Positions 33,954-43,050 of a DNA stretch of 64,000 nucleotides are shown here, in pieces; position 1 is the stretch's first letter, and each line of letters opens with the position of its first letter. Location: positions 1-64,000 of the forward strand of contig NZ_JAQKQJ010000006.1 of the NCBI RefSeq assembly GCF_029109325.1, read 5' to 3'. Position numbers and translations under genes: made by a program. The notes under the pieces are model-generated. The model made no database searches. It worked only from the letters and a program-made list of their open reading frames with translations, and had not been told where the DNA came from. Source of the stretch: Nodosilinea sp. PGN35 (GTDB lineage: Bacteria; Cyanobacteriota; Cyanobacteriia; Phormidesmidales; Phormidesmidaceae).

Positions 33954-36900
33954 CTAATCTGCCACGGGCTGTAGGGCCAAACTGGTGATCTGCCAGGGGG
34001 CGACGGCAGACCAGATTCGGCTGGGCTGGGGCTGCTCTAGCAGATCCACGGGGCCGACAACTTGGAGGGGTAGAGTGCCATCCATGGCGATCGCACCCGC
34101 TGCCCCGGTGCTTTCGTAGCCGCGCAAAATATATTGATCGGGCCGGTCTTCTGCCCGTTTGAAGGCCGTTAGCACCAGGCTGGTGTCGCCCAGATCGATA
34201 AAACTGGCGGCGGTTGGCCCAGCGGTAGGGATGGGCGACGGTGATGACCCCATCCACGGCTGAATCGGGAGGTTGAAATTGCGGGCGGCCTGCACGGTCT
34301 TGGCCTGCTGCCAGCTGTGGGCGTGGGGGTAGATGGCGTAGCTGAAGGTCTGGAGGCCGCGATCGCACCCCGGATCGGGCCAGATAGGAGCCTTGAGCAG
34401 CGTCAGCCGCAGCTGATTGGGCGCGGCATCAAACCCGTGCTTGTAGTCGGTGAGAATGCTCACGCCGCGATCGCCATCGCTGAGGTCGGCCCAGCGCAGG
34501 GCGGGCACTTCCCACTTGGCGGCAGCTTGGGGAGTAGTGGGGGTGGTGGAGCGGGCGATCGCCCCAAAGGGAATTTCGTAAGTGGCCTCAGCCGCCGACA
34601 CCGTCAATGGGAACGCTGCCTTCAGCACCACCTGGGTTTCCTGCCAATCCACCTCGGTGTGAACCGTAAGCACGGGGGAATTTACCTCTAAACGGTAGTC
34701 CTGGGCGATGGTGGACTGTTCAGAGCAATGGATCACCCGCAGGGTCTGCCGCACTGGGCCGTACTCAATCCAGCGAATGCTCTTGAGCCCAAACGTATCT
34801 AGGGGACGGTCTTGGTAGTCGGGGGCAATATTCCACGCATCCCAGTACTGGCCCTCGTCTTTGAACGCCTGGAGCTGGTTTCCACAGCCCTGGAAGGTTT
34901 CGGTGCCTGTAGCGTTGTGAATCAGGCTGGTAATACCGCCCGTGGCCGGGTCGATGGTGGCTTGCAGGTGGGCATTTTCTAAAACCCACTCGGCGGGCGG
35001 TGAGCTGAGCGGCGGCACCTCGGCGGGAATTAGCCAAATTAGACGATAGCCCACCGAAGGAATAGCGGGAACATAGACCAACAGCGCCGGAGGTTCAGCC
35101 TGTGCGGGCTGGGTGAGGAGCGTTTGACCCTCGGCATCCTGCGCTTGCCAATTGGCTTGAGCCAGGGCAGATGACAGGGGGACAGTCACCACTTCGCTGC
35201 GCTCCCAGTTCAGCGGGTTGAACAGCACCACCGGCACGGCGTCGGGGTGGGGTGGCGAGGGCTGCGGACATTGCTCTGCGAGGGCTTTGAGGGAAGTTCG
35301 CAGAATGCGATCGCCCGTCTCCAGCGCCGCCTGCCATTCGGCATTGGCCTGCTCAAACACCTCAGGGATCGACGACCCCGGCAAAATATCGTGGAACTGG
35401 TTAAACAGCACCAGCTTCCAGGCGGCCTCTAGCTCGGCGGCAGGATAGGGCTGAAGCCTATAAATCGCGGCGATCGCGGCAAACAACTCCGCCTGAAACA
35501 GCCGGTCTTCGCAGCGGCGGTTGTACTGCTTTTGGTCGCCGTGGGTGGTGTAGCAGCCCCGGTGGAGTTCGAGGTAGAGTTCGTCGTTCCACACGGGGAG
35601 GGGGGGAGTTTTGGGTTTTGAGTTTTGAGTTTTGAGTTGAGACCCGTGGGGGGTGGATGGGGGGACGGGTGATGGGGTGCTGGGAGTGATGGATGTCGGG
35701 GCAGACACAGGGGGCTGCCCTGCCGATGGGGCGGTGGCCGCCTGGGTGAGTCGGTCGAAGAGGGGGACGGCGTGGCCCCAGGTGAGGGTGGGGAAGAAGG
35801 GGGAACTGGCCCAGCGCTGGGCTTTGTGCAGCATGTCGCGGGTGGGGCCGCCGCCGTGGTCGCCGACGCCGGGGAGCCAGAGGGCATCGGCAAACCCCGT
35901 GGTGGCCTCCCACTGGCAGGCGTACTGGGCCATTTCGATCGGGGTGATGTCGGTGCCGATGGGGGGCAGGGTAACGCCCGCAATCGCGGTGCCGTCGAGC
36001 CCCTGCCAGCTAAACAGGTTGTGGGGAAAGGGGTTGGTGTCATTCCAGCGCAGTTTTTGGGTGGCGAAGTAGCGAAGGCCGCCCTGGGTGAGCAGCTGGG
36101 GCAGCTGCCAGCAAAAGCCAAAGGTGTCGGGCAGCCAGGCGATCGCGCTCACCCCGCCAAATTTTTCGCCACAGTAGCGCTGGCCGTAGAGTATCTGTCG
36201 GGCGATCGCCTCTCCCCCCGGCAAATTTAGATCGGGCTCAACCCAAAGCCCGGCATCGATCGCCCAGCGCCCCGCCGTCACCTCTTGCTGAATGGTGGCA
36301 AATAGCTCGGGGCGGTGCTCTTCTAGCCAGGCAAACAGCGCTGGGGAGGAGTGGCTAAAGGTGAGATCAGGAAACTCTTGCTGGAGCGCTAGCACTGAGC
36401 GAAAGGTACCCTCAGCCGCTGCCCAGGTTTCGGGCACGGGCCAGAGCCAGGCCAGATCTAAATGGGCGTGACCCAGACAGTGCAGGGTGCGCTGCTTCAG
36501 CCAGGGCGAAAATGGCTTAAGGGCATCCCGCACGCCCAGCAGGGAGGTGTGGAAACGGGGGCGATCGCCCACCCCATCCCAGTCGATCCTCCCGAGAGCC
36601 AGAGTAAGGCTGTCGAGCTTTTCAGCCTCGAACTGGGTCAGGTAGGTGGCCAACACCGCCAGTTCGTCGGCCACAAAACTGGGCTCGGGACAGTCGCCCG
36701 CCAGGGATTCAAACGCCAGTTCGGCCTGCACCAGCGCCCCGGCATCGTGCCCCGGACTCAGCAGCTTGAGCGTCACATCCACCGCTGCGCCGGGCACAAC
36801 GCAGTCGGTCAGCCCAATGCGCGTCCAGCAGTCGAAAATATCTCCGGTTTGCACCAGTTCGCCATTGACAAAAATATCGGCCTGGTCGGCCCACCAGCGC

Positions 36901-37199
36901 AGCGCCAGCCGTGCCGTTAGCCCCTGCACCGGGTAGCCATTGAGGTCGGTGGGCCAGGTGAAGCGCTGGTGCAGATCCAGAGGCACCTTGCCCTGGGGCC
37001 AGGCGATATGACGGCGATCGTTCAGCGGTGCCAGCGGCCAGGCTTGCCAAGCACTGCCCAAGGGAACCTCCCGACTCTCCCCAGCCCGAAGACGGCGATG
37101 CCAGGTGTGCCTCACATCTAGCTGGCTCAGGTGGCGGAGGCGATCGAGGGGGGCCAAAATCTGCGGCGGCAGGGCAGGGAGAACGGCGGCGGGGGACAT
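33954..37199 (-). CDS. GH38 alpha-mannosidase with an internal low-complexity insert
   Basis: A 1081-residue glycoside hydrolase of family 38 that hydrolyses alpha-mannosides. Zinc ligands lie in GHAHLD (243-248) and the likely nucleophile is Asp358 in WLPDTFG; GDHGGGPTRDML (447-458) is also typical. C-terminal beta domains follow. Residues about 489-535 form a Pro/Thr/Ser/Lys insert encoded by DNA that matches intergenic repeats (35597-35730). The frame continues to 37655, but the ATG at 37199 gives a natural N-terminus and abuts the divergent gene. No signal peptide is seen, so it probably acts in the cytoplasm. Confidence 0.9.
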   Translation of the reverse strand: MSPAAVLPALPPQILAPLDRLRHLSQLDVRHTWHRRLRAGESREVPLGSAWQAWPLAPLNDRRHIAWPQGKVPLDLHQRFTWPTDLNGYPVQGLTARLALRWWADQADIFVNGELVQTGDIFDCWTRIGLTDCVVPGAAVDVTLKLLSPGHDAGALVQAELAFESLAGDCPEPSFVADELAVLATYLTQFEAEKLDSLTLALGRIDWDGVGDRPRFHTSLLGVRDALKPFSPWLKQRTLHCLGHAHLDLAWLWPVPETWAAAEGTFRSVLALQQEFPDLTFSHSSPALFAWLEEHRPELFATIQQEVTAGRWAIDAGLWVEPDLNLPGGEAIARQILYGQRYCGEKFGGVSAIAWLPDTFGFCWQLPQLLTQGGLRYFATQKLRWNDTNPFPHNLFSWQGLDGTAIAGVTLPPIGTDITPIEMAQYACQWEATTGFADALWLPGVGDHGGGPTRDMLHKAQRWASSPFFPTLTWGHAVPLFDRLTQAATAPSAGQPPVSAPTSITPSTPSPVPPSTPHGSQLKTQNSKPKTPPLPVWNDELYLELHRGCYTTHGDQKQYNRRCEDRLFQAELFAAIAAIYRLQPYPAAELEAAWKLVLFNQFHDILPGSSIPEVFEQANAEWQAALETGDRILRTSLKALAEQCPQPSPPHPDAVPVVLFNPLNWERSEVVTVPLSSALAQANWQAQDAEGQTLLTQPAQAEPPALLVYVPAIPSVGYRLIWLIPAEVPPLSSPPAEWVLENAHLQATIDPATGGITSLIHNATGTETFQGCGNQLQAFKDEGQYWDAWNIAPDYQDRPLDTFGLKSIRWIEYGPVRQTLRVIHCSEQSTIAQDYRLEVNSPVLTVHTEVDWQETQVVLKAAFPLTVSAAEATYEIPFGAIARSTTPTTPQAAAKWEVPALRWADLSDGDRGVSILTDYKHGFDAAPNQLRLTLLKAPIWPDPGCDRGLQTFSYAIYPHAHSWQQAKTVQAARNFNLPIQPWMGSSPSPIPTAGPTAASFIDLGDTSLVLTAFKRAEDRPDQYILRGYESTGAAGAIAMDGTLPLQVVGPVDLLEQPQPSRIWSAVAPWQITSLALQPVAD
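35597..35700. repeat. Intergenic-type repeat inside the mannosidase gene
   Basis: GTTTTGAGTTTTGAGTTTTGAG (read in short units of GTTTTGA) at about 35609-35640, flanked by G-rich tracts (35597-35607 and 35647-35690), is the same composite as in the nth-rseP spacer. Here it stays open in the mannosidase frame and encodes residues such as QLKTQNSKPKT. Confidence 0.7.
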
Positions 37200-37241
37200 A
37201 GCTCCGGTATGATCAAAGGCAGTCTCCCCAGTGTAGGCATT

Positions 37242-38552
37242 ATGGCGACTTCGTCGCGCTCGTTTCAAAGCCAGACCGTGGGCCGCCTGGTAGCGGGGTA
37301 CCGGCAGGTGGCCCACAGCGCCGGGCAGTGGCTGCGCCAGGGGCGCACGGCGGCGGTCTGGGGGCTGCAAGTGGCCGTCTACCCGCTCTATGCGGCGGTG
37401 CAGGGGTGGCGACTGGGCTCCCGACGCTTGCAGGCCGCGCGTCCGTGGCAGCGAGTCTGGGCCAGACTCACCGGGGGGCGATCGCCCGAACTGGTGGCAG
37501 CAGATACCCCCATTCGCGCCCTGCTGTCGGTGCTTCAGCCGCCGGTTTTGCACAGCCAAACCGCACGCCCTGGTGGGCTGCAGCTGGTCAACGTCTACGG
37601 GCGGTGGCTGAAGCAATCGCAGGCGGGGGCCGTGCTCACGCCGGGGCAGTGGCACCTGGTGCCGTTAAACGCCCCCCTGCGCGGCATTGCCTCAGATCTA
37701 GCTACCCAGCGCCTGGTGCTGGTGACCGCAGATAACAGCATTTTTGCCGGGCTGACTGCTGACCAGCATCAGCGGCTGGAGCAGGCCCTAGTGCTGATGC
37801 TGGCGGAATATGCTCGGGTTCGGCGGCGCTGGAGCCTCGACTCCCAGCTACAGCAGCCGGGGCTGCCCCTGCCCCAGGCCCATCCGGCGGTGGTGCCGCC
37901 CCTGCGCTGGCTGCCCGCTGCGCTGCGCTGGCTGCAGACGAGCCCGCTCGCGGCGGCCACCAATCTGTTTGGCGAAGCCAGCCAGCAGGGCAGAACCACG
38001 ACGGTGGCAAAGCCTGGCCTTTGGCCAATCGCCCCCCGCCGCCCCGCTGCCCCCATTGGGCATCCAGGCACCTCAAATTCTGAAGCCAGAACGCTGCCCG
38101 CCGCCGCCAAATTTGCCCTTCACCGGCCTCAGCCCTACGGTCAGCTTGCCTTTCCCCATGGTTTTGGGCCAGGGCTATCGGCCCCAACGGCCCAGGCTGA
38201 ACCGGTAGCGGCGGGGGCTATGGTCGTCGTTGACACCGGCTCGACCGCCGTTGCCCTGGCCGCTGACCCCGGTGGGCTAGCGGTTGGCCACCAGGGGGCA
38301 GGGGCGATCGCCCTCGACCGCCAGGCCACCGTCGAGACTGCCTCTACTTTCACAGATTCCCTCGGGGCAGCCCCTCTCGCTGGGGCAGATTGCCACCAGC
38401 TCACTTCTCCAGCGGCCCTGGAGGTGAAGGTAACCCAGGTGAACTACGTTGACCACCCGTTAGTCGCCGTGCTGCGGGGGTTAGACTGGCTGCTCTACGG
38501 ATTTGAAACCTGGCTGCGCACGGCGTGGGCCTGGCTGCGCTCGATCTGGTAG
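37242..38552 (+). CDS. Conserved-style hypothetical protein
   Basis: A 436-residue protein starting at ATG 37242, 42 bases from the divergent mannosidase start; the upstream in-frame ATG at 37131 would lie inside that gene. The N-terminal 170 residues look ordered (LVNVYGRWLKQSQAGAVLTPGQWHLVPL). The middle is Pro/Ala-rich and probably disordered. The C-terminus ends with a tryptophan-rich amphipathic segment WLLYGFETWLRTAWAWLRSIW, which may lie on a membrane. I do not recognise a family. Confidence 0.65.
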   Translation: MATSSRSFQSQTVGRLVAGYRQVAHSAGQWLRQGRTAAVWGLQVAVYPLYAAVQGWRLGSRRLQAARPWQRVWARLTGGRSPELVAADTPIRALLSVLQPPVLHSQTARPGGLQLVNVYGRWLKQSQAGAVLTPGQWHLVPLNAPLRGIASDLATQRLVLVTADNSIFAGLTADQHQRLEQALVLMLAEYARVRRRWSLDSQLQQPGLPLPQAHPAVVPPLRWLPAALRWLQTSPLAAATNLFGEASQQGRTTTVAKPGLWPIAPRRPAAPIGHPGTSNSEARTLPAAAKFALHRPQPYGQLAFPHGFGPGLSAPTAQAEPVAAGAMVVVDTGSTAVALAADPGGLAVGHQGAGAIALDRQATVETASTFTDSLGAAPLAGADCHQLTSPAALEVKVTQVNYVDHPLVAVLRGLDWLLYGFETWLRTAWAWLRSIW

Positions 38553-38698
38553 ATTGCCCAAAGCCGTTAGATAGGCGAACATTTGGCGATATGATAGACC
38601 CAGCTTAGTCCTGCACCGGGGCCGTTTCCGTCAACGGAATGCTGCTGCTGTTGGGCAGGTCTTGGGCCTACTCTGCTAGCGGTTTGGAGACTTAACTC

Positions 38699-38815
38699 AT
38701 GCTCACCCTTAAGATTGTGGTTTATCTGGTGGTCACTTTTTTTGTGGCCCTGTTTGTGTTTGGCTTTTTGAGCGGTGACCCCTCCCGCAATCCCGGCCGC
38801 CAAGATATGGACTAG
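38699..38815 (+). CDS. psbI: Photosystem II reaction centre protein I
   Basis: A 38-residue single-helix subunit at the edge of the photosystem II core, next to PsbA and CP43, that stabilises assembly. The translation starts [20 protein letters not shown] and ends [13 protein letters not shown], which matches PsbI at both the helix and the conserved SRNPGR tail. It is too short to stand out among longer reading frames. It appears to be transcribed alone; a TATGAT that could be a -10 box lies near 38590. Confidence 0.95.
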   Translation: MLTLKIVVYLVVTFFVALFVFGFLSGDPSRNPGRQDMD

Positions 38816-39176
38816 GGCTGGTCTAAAGGTCAGTTGAACTGTATAACGGCGGCCAGCTAGCAGAAGAGGCAAGGAGTTTGGCTAGTTGCCAACCCTGGAA
38901 TGGCTAGCTGGGTCGCCACCGCCCAAAACCGACCGTTGAGACGCTAAACCCTGGAGCGGTTGCCATACCGCAGCGATCGCCCTGAAGCTTGCTCCGAGGT
39001 TGCGCCACCGCCACCCGGAACCTGAACCTCTAAAAGCAGTCTGAGAGCTGACACCCCCGCTGTGGACGGTGTACCTGTGGCCCAGATCGACTGCGTCAAG
39101 GCAATGGCCTGCCTGGGTACATGGCCTGCTTGAGCCCGCTCGCCGGGCTTTGTTTTTGCGTTGGTGATGCCAGCCC
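38816..39176. other. Gene-free spacer after psbI
   Basis: 361 bases holding the psbI 3' region and the promoter of the DUF3769 gene. I see no obvious hairpin terminator or repeat. The short frame starting at 39121 overlaps the next gene and is probably not used. Confidence 0.4.
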
Positions 39177-41483
39177 ATGCCTTTGCCGCCTATGTTGCCC
39201 GCTGTGCCTCCATCTCCAGAACCCACCGAAGTCGTGCTGGCTTCAGCGGTGGCGGCCTCTCAGCCAGGGCTTGACGGGCAGGAGGGAGCGATCCACTCCG
39301 GCAGCGCCCCCGGTGCCGCTGCGCCCCCGCTGTGGCGCGGTATCTCTGTGCTGTTGGCGTCCGATACAGACTCAGCTCCGCTGGTGCCGGGGCCAACGGA
39401 TGCCGTACCCCTCCGATCGCCTACGGCCCCCGAGGGCGATGGTGGTGCGATCGAAGCCGTACCCCTCGTCCCTGAGGCTGGGCCTGCTGTACCGGCAAGC
39501 GCCCAGCCAGAGGCTGCACCGGCAGGGACTGAACTAGAGCCCTCCGGGCCAGAGGGCATGGAGCCTCAGATGTCTGAGCCGGACAGTCTTGAGCTAGAGA
39601 ATTCTGACCCCAGTGCTGCTGACGCAGCCGAGCTGCCGACTGAAGGGGTAGGCTCTATCTTGCTGCGGGCCGATCGCCAGGAGTTTGAGCCCCTTCGCCA
39701 GATTGTGACCGCCACGGGGGATGTGCTGGTGCAGTTTGGCACTGGCCAGATCGCCGCCGATCGGCTGTGGGCCAACTTGGTCAATCGCCATCTGCGGGCC
39801 GAGGGCAACGTTTTCTTCAACCGCAACAATCAAATCATTGAGGGGGCAACGGCCACCTACAACCTGCTGCAAGGGGCCGGCAGCATCACCGAGAGCCGGG
39901 GCGAGCTACAGCTGTCCACCCTAGAGGACGATTTTTCCACCGCTGCCAACGACTTGGGCCAGGGGGCCGGCATTCCCCTGGACTACCGCCTGCAAAACCA
40001 GCGATCGATTTCCCAAGTGACCAGCCCAGGGGGAGTCGCCCTGGCGACGGGCAGTTCCCAGGCGCTGCTGGGGGGTGAGCAGCGCCCGATTGAGCGAGTG
40101 CGGTTTGAGGCCGAGCAGGTTTCCTTTGATGCCGACGGCTGGTACGCCGAGCAGGTGCGGCTGACGAACGACCCTTTTTCGCCCCCCGAGCTGGAGTTTA
40201 GGGCCGATAGCGTGCGGCTGACCCCCCTAAACGAAGAGGAGGAGGAGCTGGTATTCGAGAATCCTCGGCTGGTGTTTGACCAGGGTTTCTCGATTCCGCT
40301 GTTTCGCAGGCGCTTTGTGCTCACCCGGGGGCAACTGCCGCCCGATGCCCTCAACCCCCTGCCGACTGGGCTCGGCATCGATGGCCGCGATCGCGACGGC
40401 TTCTATGTTGAAGCCCCATTGCCCCTCGACATCGCTGGCCCTCTAAATTTGACCATTGCGCCTCAGTTTCTGGTTTCGCGCTGGTTGGGCAACTCCAACT
40501 ACAACCTGGCTGACCCGGCCAACTTTGGCCTGGTCGCCCAGATAAACGGCCCCCTCGGGCCTCGCACCCAGGTGTTGGGCGCGCTGAGTCTGTCAGGGCT
40601 TGACTTGGCCAATTTTAGCGAGCGCCTGCGCGCCAGCCTGCGCACCCAGCAGCTGTTGGGCACCCACCGCCTCAGCCTGGAGTACAGCTACCGCGATCGC
40701 CTCTTCAACGGTTCGCTGGGTTTCCAAGATGTGCAAAATACGATTGGAGCGCTGCTGGAGTCCCCGGTTGTCGCTTTGGGCAACAGCGGCATAAACCTCA
40801 CCTATCAGACCTCAGCCCAGTACGTCACCGCCAATACCGATCGACCTGAACTCCTCGGCCCTGGAGCTGGTATTGGCCTGACCAGCCTGTTTCGATTTCA
40901 GGGCAGTGTCGGCCTCAGCCGCAACTTTGTCCTGTGGCGAGGACAACCCTTGCCTGCCACCGCCAGCGAGGGGCTGCGCTACTCCCCCAATCCACTGGTG
41001 CCCAGCCTGGGGCTGGGGGTTGGGGTGCGGGGCGGGATCACCTACTACACCAGCAACGATTTACAGGAATCCCTAGACACCAGCATTGGCATAGCCGGAC
41101 AGTTTGGGCGTTTGCAGCGCAACTTTCTAGACTACACCCAGTTCAACATTGGCTATAGCCGCAGCGTCATCGGCGGCGATACCTCTCCCTTTTTGTTCGA
41201 TCGCTCGGTCGATCAAAATGTGTTGACAGGGGGCATTGTGCAGCAGATTTACGGACCTTTTTTGGCAGGCTTTCAGACCGCCATCAATATTGACAGTGGC
41301 CGCACCATCGACACCAACCTGATTTTTGAATACCGTCGCCGCGCCTACGGCCTGCTGTTTACCTATAACCCTACCCAGGAGACCGGCTTCTTAGGGCTGC
41401 GGATTAGCGGCTTTGACTGGGAAGGGCGCACCGCCCCCTTCGATGCCGCTCCCGATACTCCCAGCGACGTGATTGTGCGGTAG
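39177..41483 (+). CDS. DUF3769/OstA-like outer-membrane protein
   Basis: A 768-residue cyanobacterial protein. Residues 1-150 are Pro/Ala/Glu-rich and probably disordered. An OstA/LptA-like segment follows (about 160-250: ATGDVLVQFGTGQIAADRLWANLV, NNQIIEGATATYNL). The remainder (about 270-768) has alternating beta strands and aromatic ends typical of a DUF3769 barrel, related in role to LptD, which places lipopolysaccharide in the outer membrane. No signal peptide is visible: the only in-frame start is 39177, as a TGA lies at 39165, so the N-terminus may be misjudged or a frameshift may be present. Confidence 0.8.
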   Translation: MPLPPMLPAVPPSPEPTEVVLASAVAASQPGLDGQEGAIHSGSAPGAAAPPLWRGISVLLASDTDSAPLVPGPTDAVPLRSPTAPEGDGGAIEAVPLVPEAGPAVPASAQPEAAPAGTELEPSGPEGMEPQMSEPDSLELENSDPSAADAAELPTEGVGSILLRADRQEFEPLRQIVTATGDVLVQFGTGQIAADRLWANLVNRHLRAEGNVFFNRNNQIIEGATATYNLLQGAGSITESRGELQLSTLEDDFSTAANDLGQGAGIPLDYRLQNQRSISQVTSPGGVALATGSSQALLGGEQRPIERVRFEAEQVSFDADGWYAEQVRLTNDPFSPPELEFRADSVRLTPLNEEEEELVFENPRLVFDQGFSIPLFRRRFVLTRGQLPPDALNPLPTGLGIDGRDRDGFYVEAPLPLDIAGPLNLTIAPQFLVSRWLGNSNYNLADPANFGLVAQINGPLGPRTQVLGALSLSGLDLANFSERLRASLRTQQLLGTHRLSLEYSYRDRLFNGSLGFQDVQNTIGALLESPVVALGNSGINLTYQTSAQYVTANTDRPELLGPGAGIGLTSLFRFQGSVGLSRNFVLWRGQPLPATASEGLRYSPNPLVPSLGLGVGVRGGITYYTSNDLQESLDTSIGIAGQFGRLQRNFLDYTQFNIGYSRSVIGGDTSPFLFDRSVDQNVLTGGIVQQIYGPFLAGFQTAINIDSGRTIDTNLIFEYRRRAYGLLFTYNPTQETGFLGLRISGFDWEGRTAPFDAAPDTPSDVIVR

Positions 41484-41607
41484 CACCGTACCAGCGAACG
41501 GTAATAAACCTTACGATGGTGGTCTTTGCCCTGGCTTAAGATTAAGCTGAGAGAGAATGACTACTCCAACAACCTGGCCAATGTGGGTTAACGCGTAGGC
41601 AACCACT

Positions 41608-42318
41608 ATGACTCACTCCAGCAAAAATTCAGATATTGAGCCCATCTACAAGCTGCTCACCAGCTACAGCTTCGAGGCCGAAGGCTACCTGACGGAGGCG
41701 GTGATTGCCGGTTGGCTGGAGGAATTTGGGCCGGTCTGGGTCAGCCACGCCATTACCGAGGCTCTCTACCAGGGGCGCTACAAAGTTGTCTCCATCGATC
41801 AAATTCTCAAGCTGTGGCAGCGGCGGGGACAGCCCATTCGCCACTTCAACCGCGAGTTTGAGTCAATTATCTTAGGCCAATCTCTGCTCTGTCCTACGGG
41901 CTATGGCGATGGCCTAGAGGCCCCCACCGTTCGCCGGGCTCTGCCCTCTGTGGCAGCGGCTAGCTCAGAGTCCCAGGCTGATGCACCGCTGGCGGTTGAC
42001 CCATTGCCTGCTGCGATCGCACCCGCTGAGCCATCGCCCGCCGAGTCGCCCCTGCCCGACCTGGCCCCAGCCGCTGAGGTGCCCCCAGCCCCCTCCGACC
42101 CCAGCGCCCCAGCAGATGAGGTCGGCCACGAACCGGCGATCGCCCCCGACAACGCCGACTCACCCAGCGCCGAGATTCCCAACTTTCGTCCCCTGCCCGC
42201 CGGGGCCGCTGCCCCCTGGCCTCAGGCCGATATCATTCAACCCTTTGTGCCCCGGCGCGACGGCTCAGAATTTCACGAGCGACTGCTGGCGGTGGTGCAG
42301 GGGGGCATTCAAGAATAA
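41608..42318 (+). CDS. Cyanobacterial conserved hypothetical with helical N-terminal domain
   Basis: A 236-residue protein. The N-terminal 95 residues are ordered and helical (YSFEAEGYLTEAVIAGWLEEFG, ALYQGRYKVVSIDQILKLWQRRGQ, HFNREFESIIL) and recall a DnaD-like or RNA-binding helix bundle; I recognise the style as widespread in cyanobacteria. A 100-residue Pro/Ala-rich linker follows, and a short ordered C-terminal piece (FVPRRDGSEFHERLLAVVQ). No enzyme motif. The next gene begins 58 bases later in the same direction. Confidence 0.7.
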   Translation: MTHSSKNSDIEPIYKLLTSYSFEAEGYLTEAVIAGWLEEFGPVWVSHAITEALYQGRYKVVSIDQILKLWQRRGQPIRHFNREFESIILGQSLLCPTGYGDGLEAPTVRRALPSVAAASSESQADAPLAVDPLPAAIAPAEPSPAESPLPDLAPAAEVPPAPSDPSAPADEVGHEPAIAPDNADSPSAEIPNFRPLPAGAAAPWPQADIIQPFVPRRDGSEFHERLLAVVQGGIQE

Positions 42319-42376
42319 AACTGCTGGTCTGGGGCTCCGGTGGCGTATACTGAGCTAGTACGCACGATCTACACCA

Positions 42377-42853
42377 ATGGTTCAATACACCCTGGCCCAA
42401 AGCCCAGACGTCGTTCTGACGGTATCGGGCAAAGATTCTCGCAAAGCCCGCGACAGGGCGATGGATCAGCTCATGGCCATGCTTGACGAGGGCGAGTTAC
42501 CCACCGCCCTGGCCGATGGCTTTAGCGTCGAACAACTGGTCGAAGTCCAGCCTCCGACCTCCTCCGCAGCCGTGCAGCAGCAGGAAGACGCCGTTGTCGA
42601 GGCTATCCAGGTTTTGAATCAGCTGGCTACTCTCAAGGTCAAGGTGCAGTCGTCCCGCGATGAAGCCCTCCAGGTGCGTGAGCTGGTCGATTTGCTGTTT
42701 ACCGATGACCCCATGACCGAAGCTCAGCTGACCGAACTAAAGGACGGCTTCAAGGTCTTGAAGTCGTTTGCCCAGAGCAACCTGCGGTTCAAAGAGGCCA
42801 AAGCCCAGGCAGAGTCGGCCCGCCAGGTGTTAGACGAGGCGCTGGGCACCTAG
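42377..42853 (+). CDS. Cyanobacterial conserved hypothetical, coiled-coil
   Basis: A 158-residue soluble protein. The first 40 residues are a small beta-rich part (TLAQSPDVVLTVSGKDSRKARDRAMDQLMAM), and the rest is a long charged helix region likely to form coiled coil (FKVLKSFAQSNLRFKEAKAQAESARQVLDEAL). No catalytic motif is visible. It lies just downstream of another conserved unknown, with which it may form an operon. Confidence 0.7.
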   Translation: MVQYTLAQSPDVVLTVSGKDSRKARDRAMDQLMAMLDEGELPTALADGFSVEQLVEVQPPTSSAAVQQQEDAVVEAIQVLNQLATLKVKVQSSRDEALQVRELVDLLFTDDPMTEAQLTELKDGFKVLKSFAQSNLRFKEAKAQAESARQVLDEALGT

Positions 42854-43050
42854 ACGACAAGGCGTAACCCAAAGCCTAGGGGCAGCGCTGCCTGCGGGCG
42901 CTGAAAAACCCTTCAACCCCTGGGGAAAGCTTCGATGAAGATTCGATAAAGTCACAGCAAATGTCGGAGTAAACACAATTTCCCCGTCAAATTTGGCGGA
43001 AAATTCGGGGGATATATCAGTGTTTATACGCGGGTTTCTCCAGCACCACC

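Noticed and set aside
37200..37655. N-terminal extension of the mannosidase frame
   Set aside because: The extra 152 residues have no family match and run through the divergent gene's coding start; the ATG at 37199 is a natural start.
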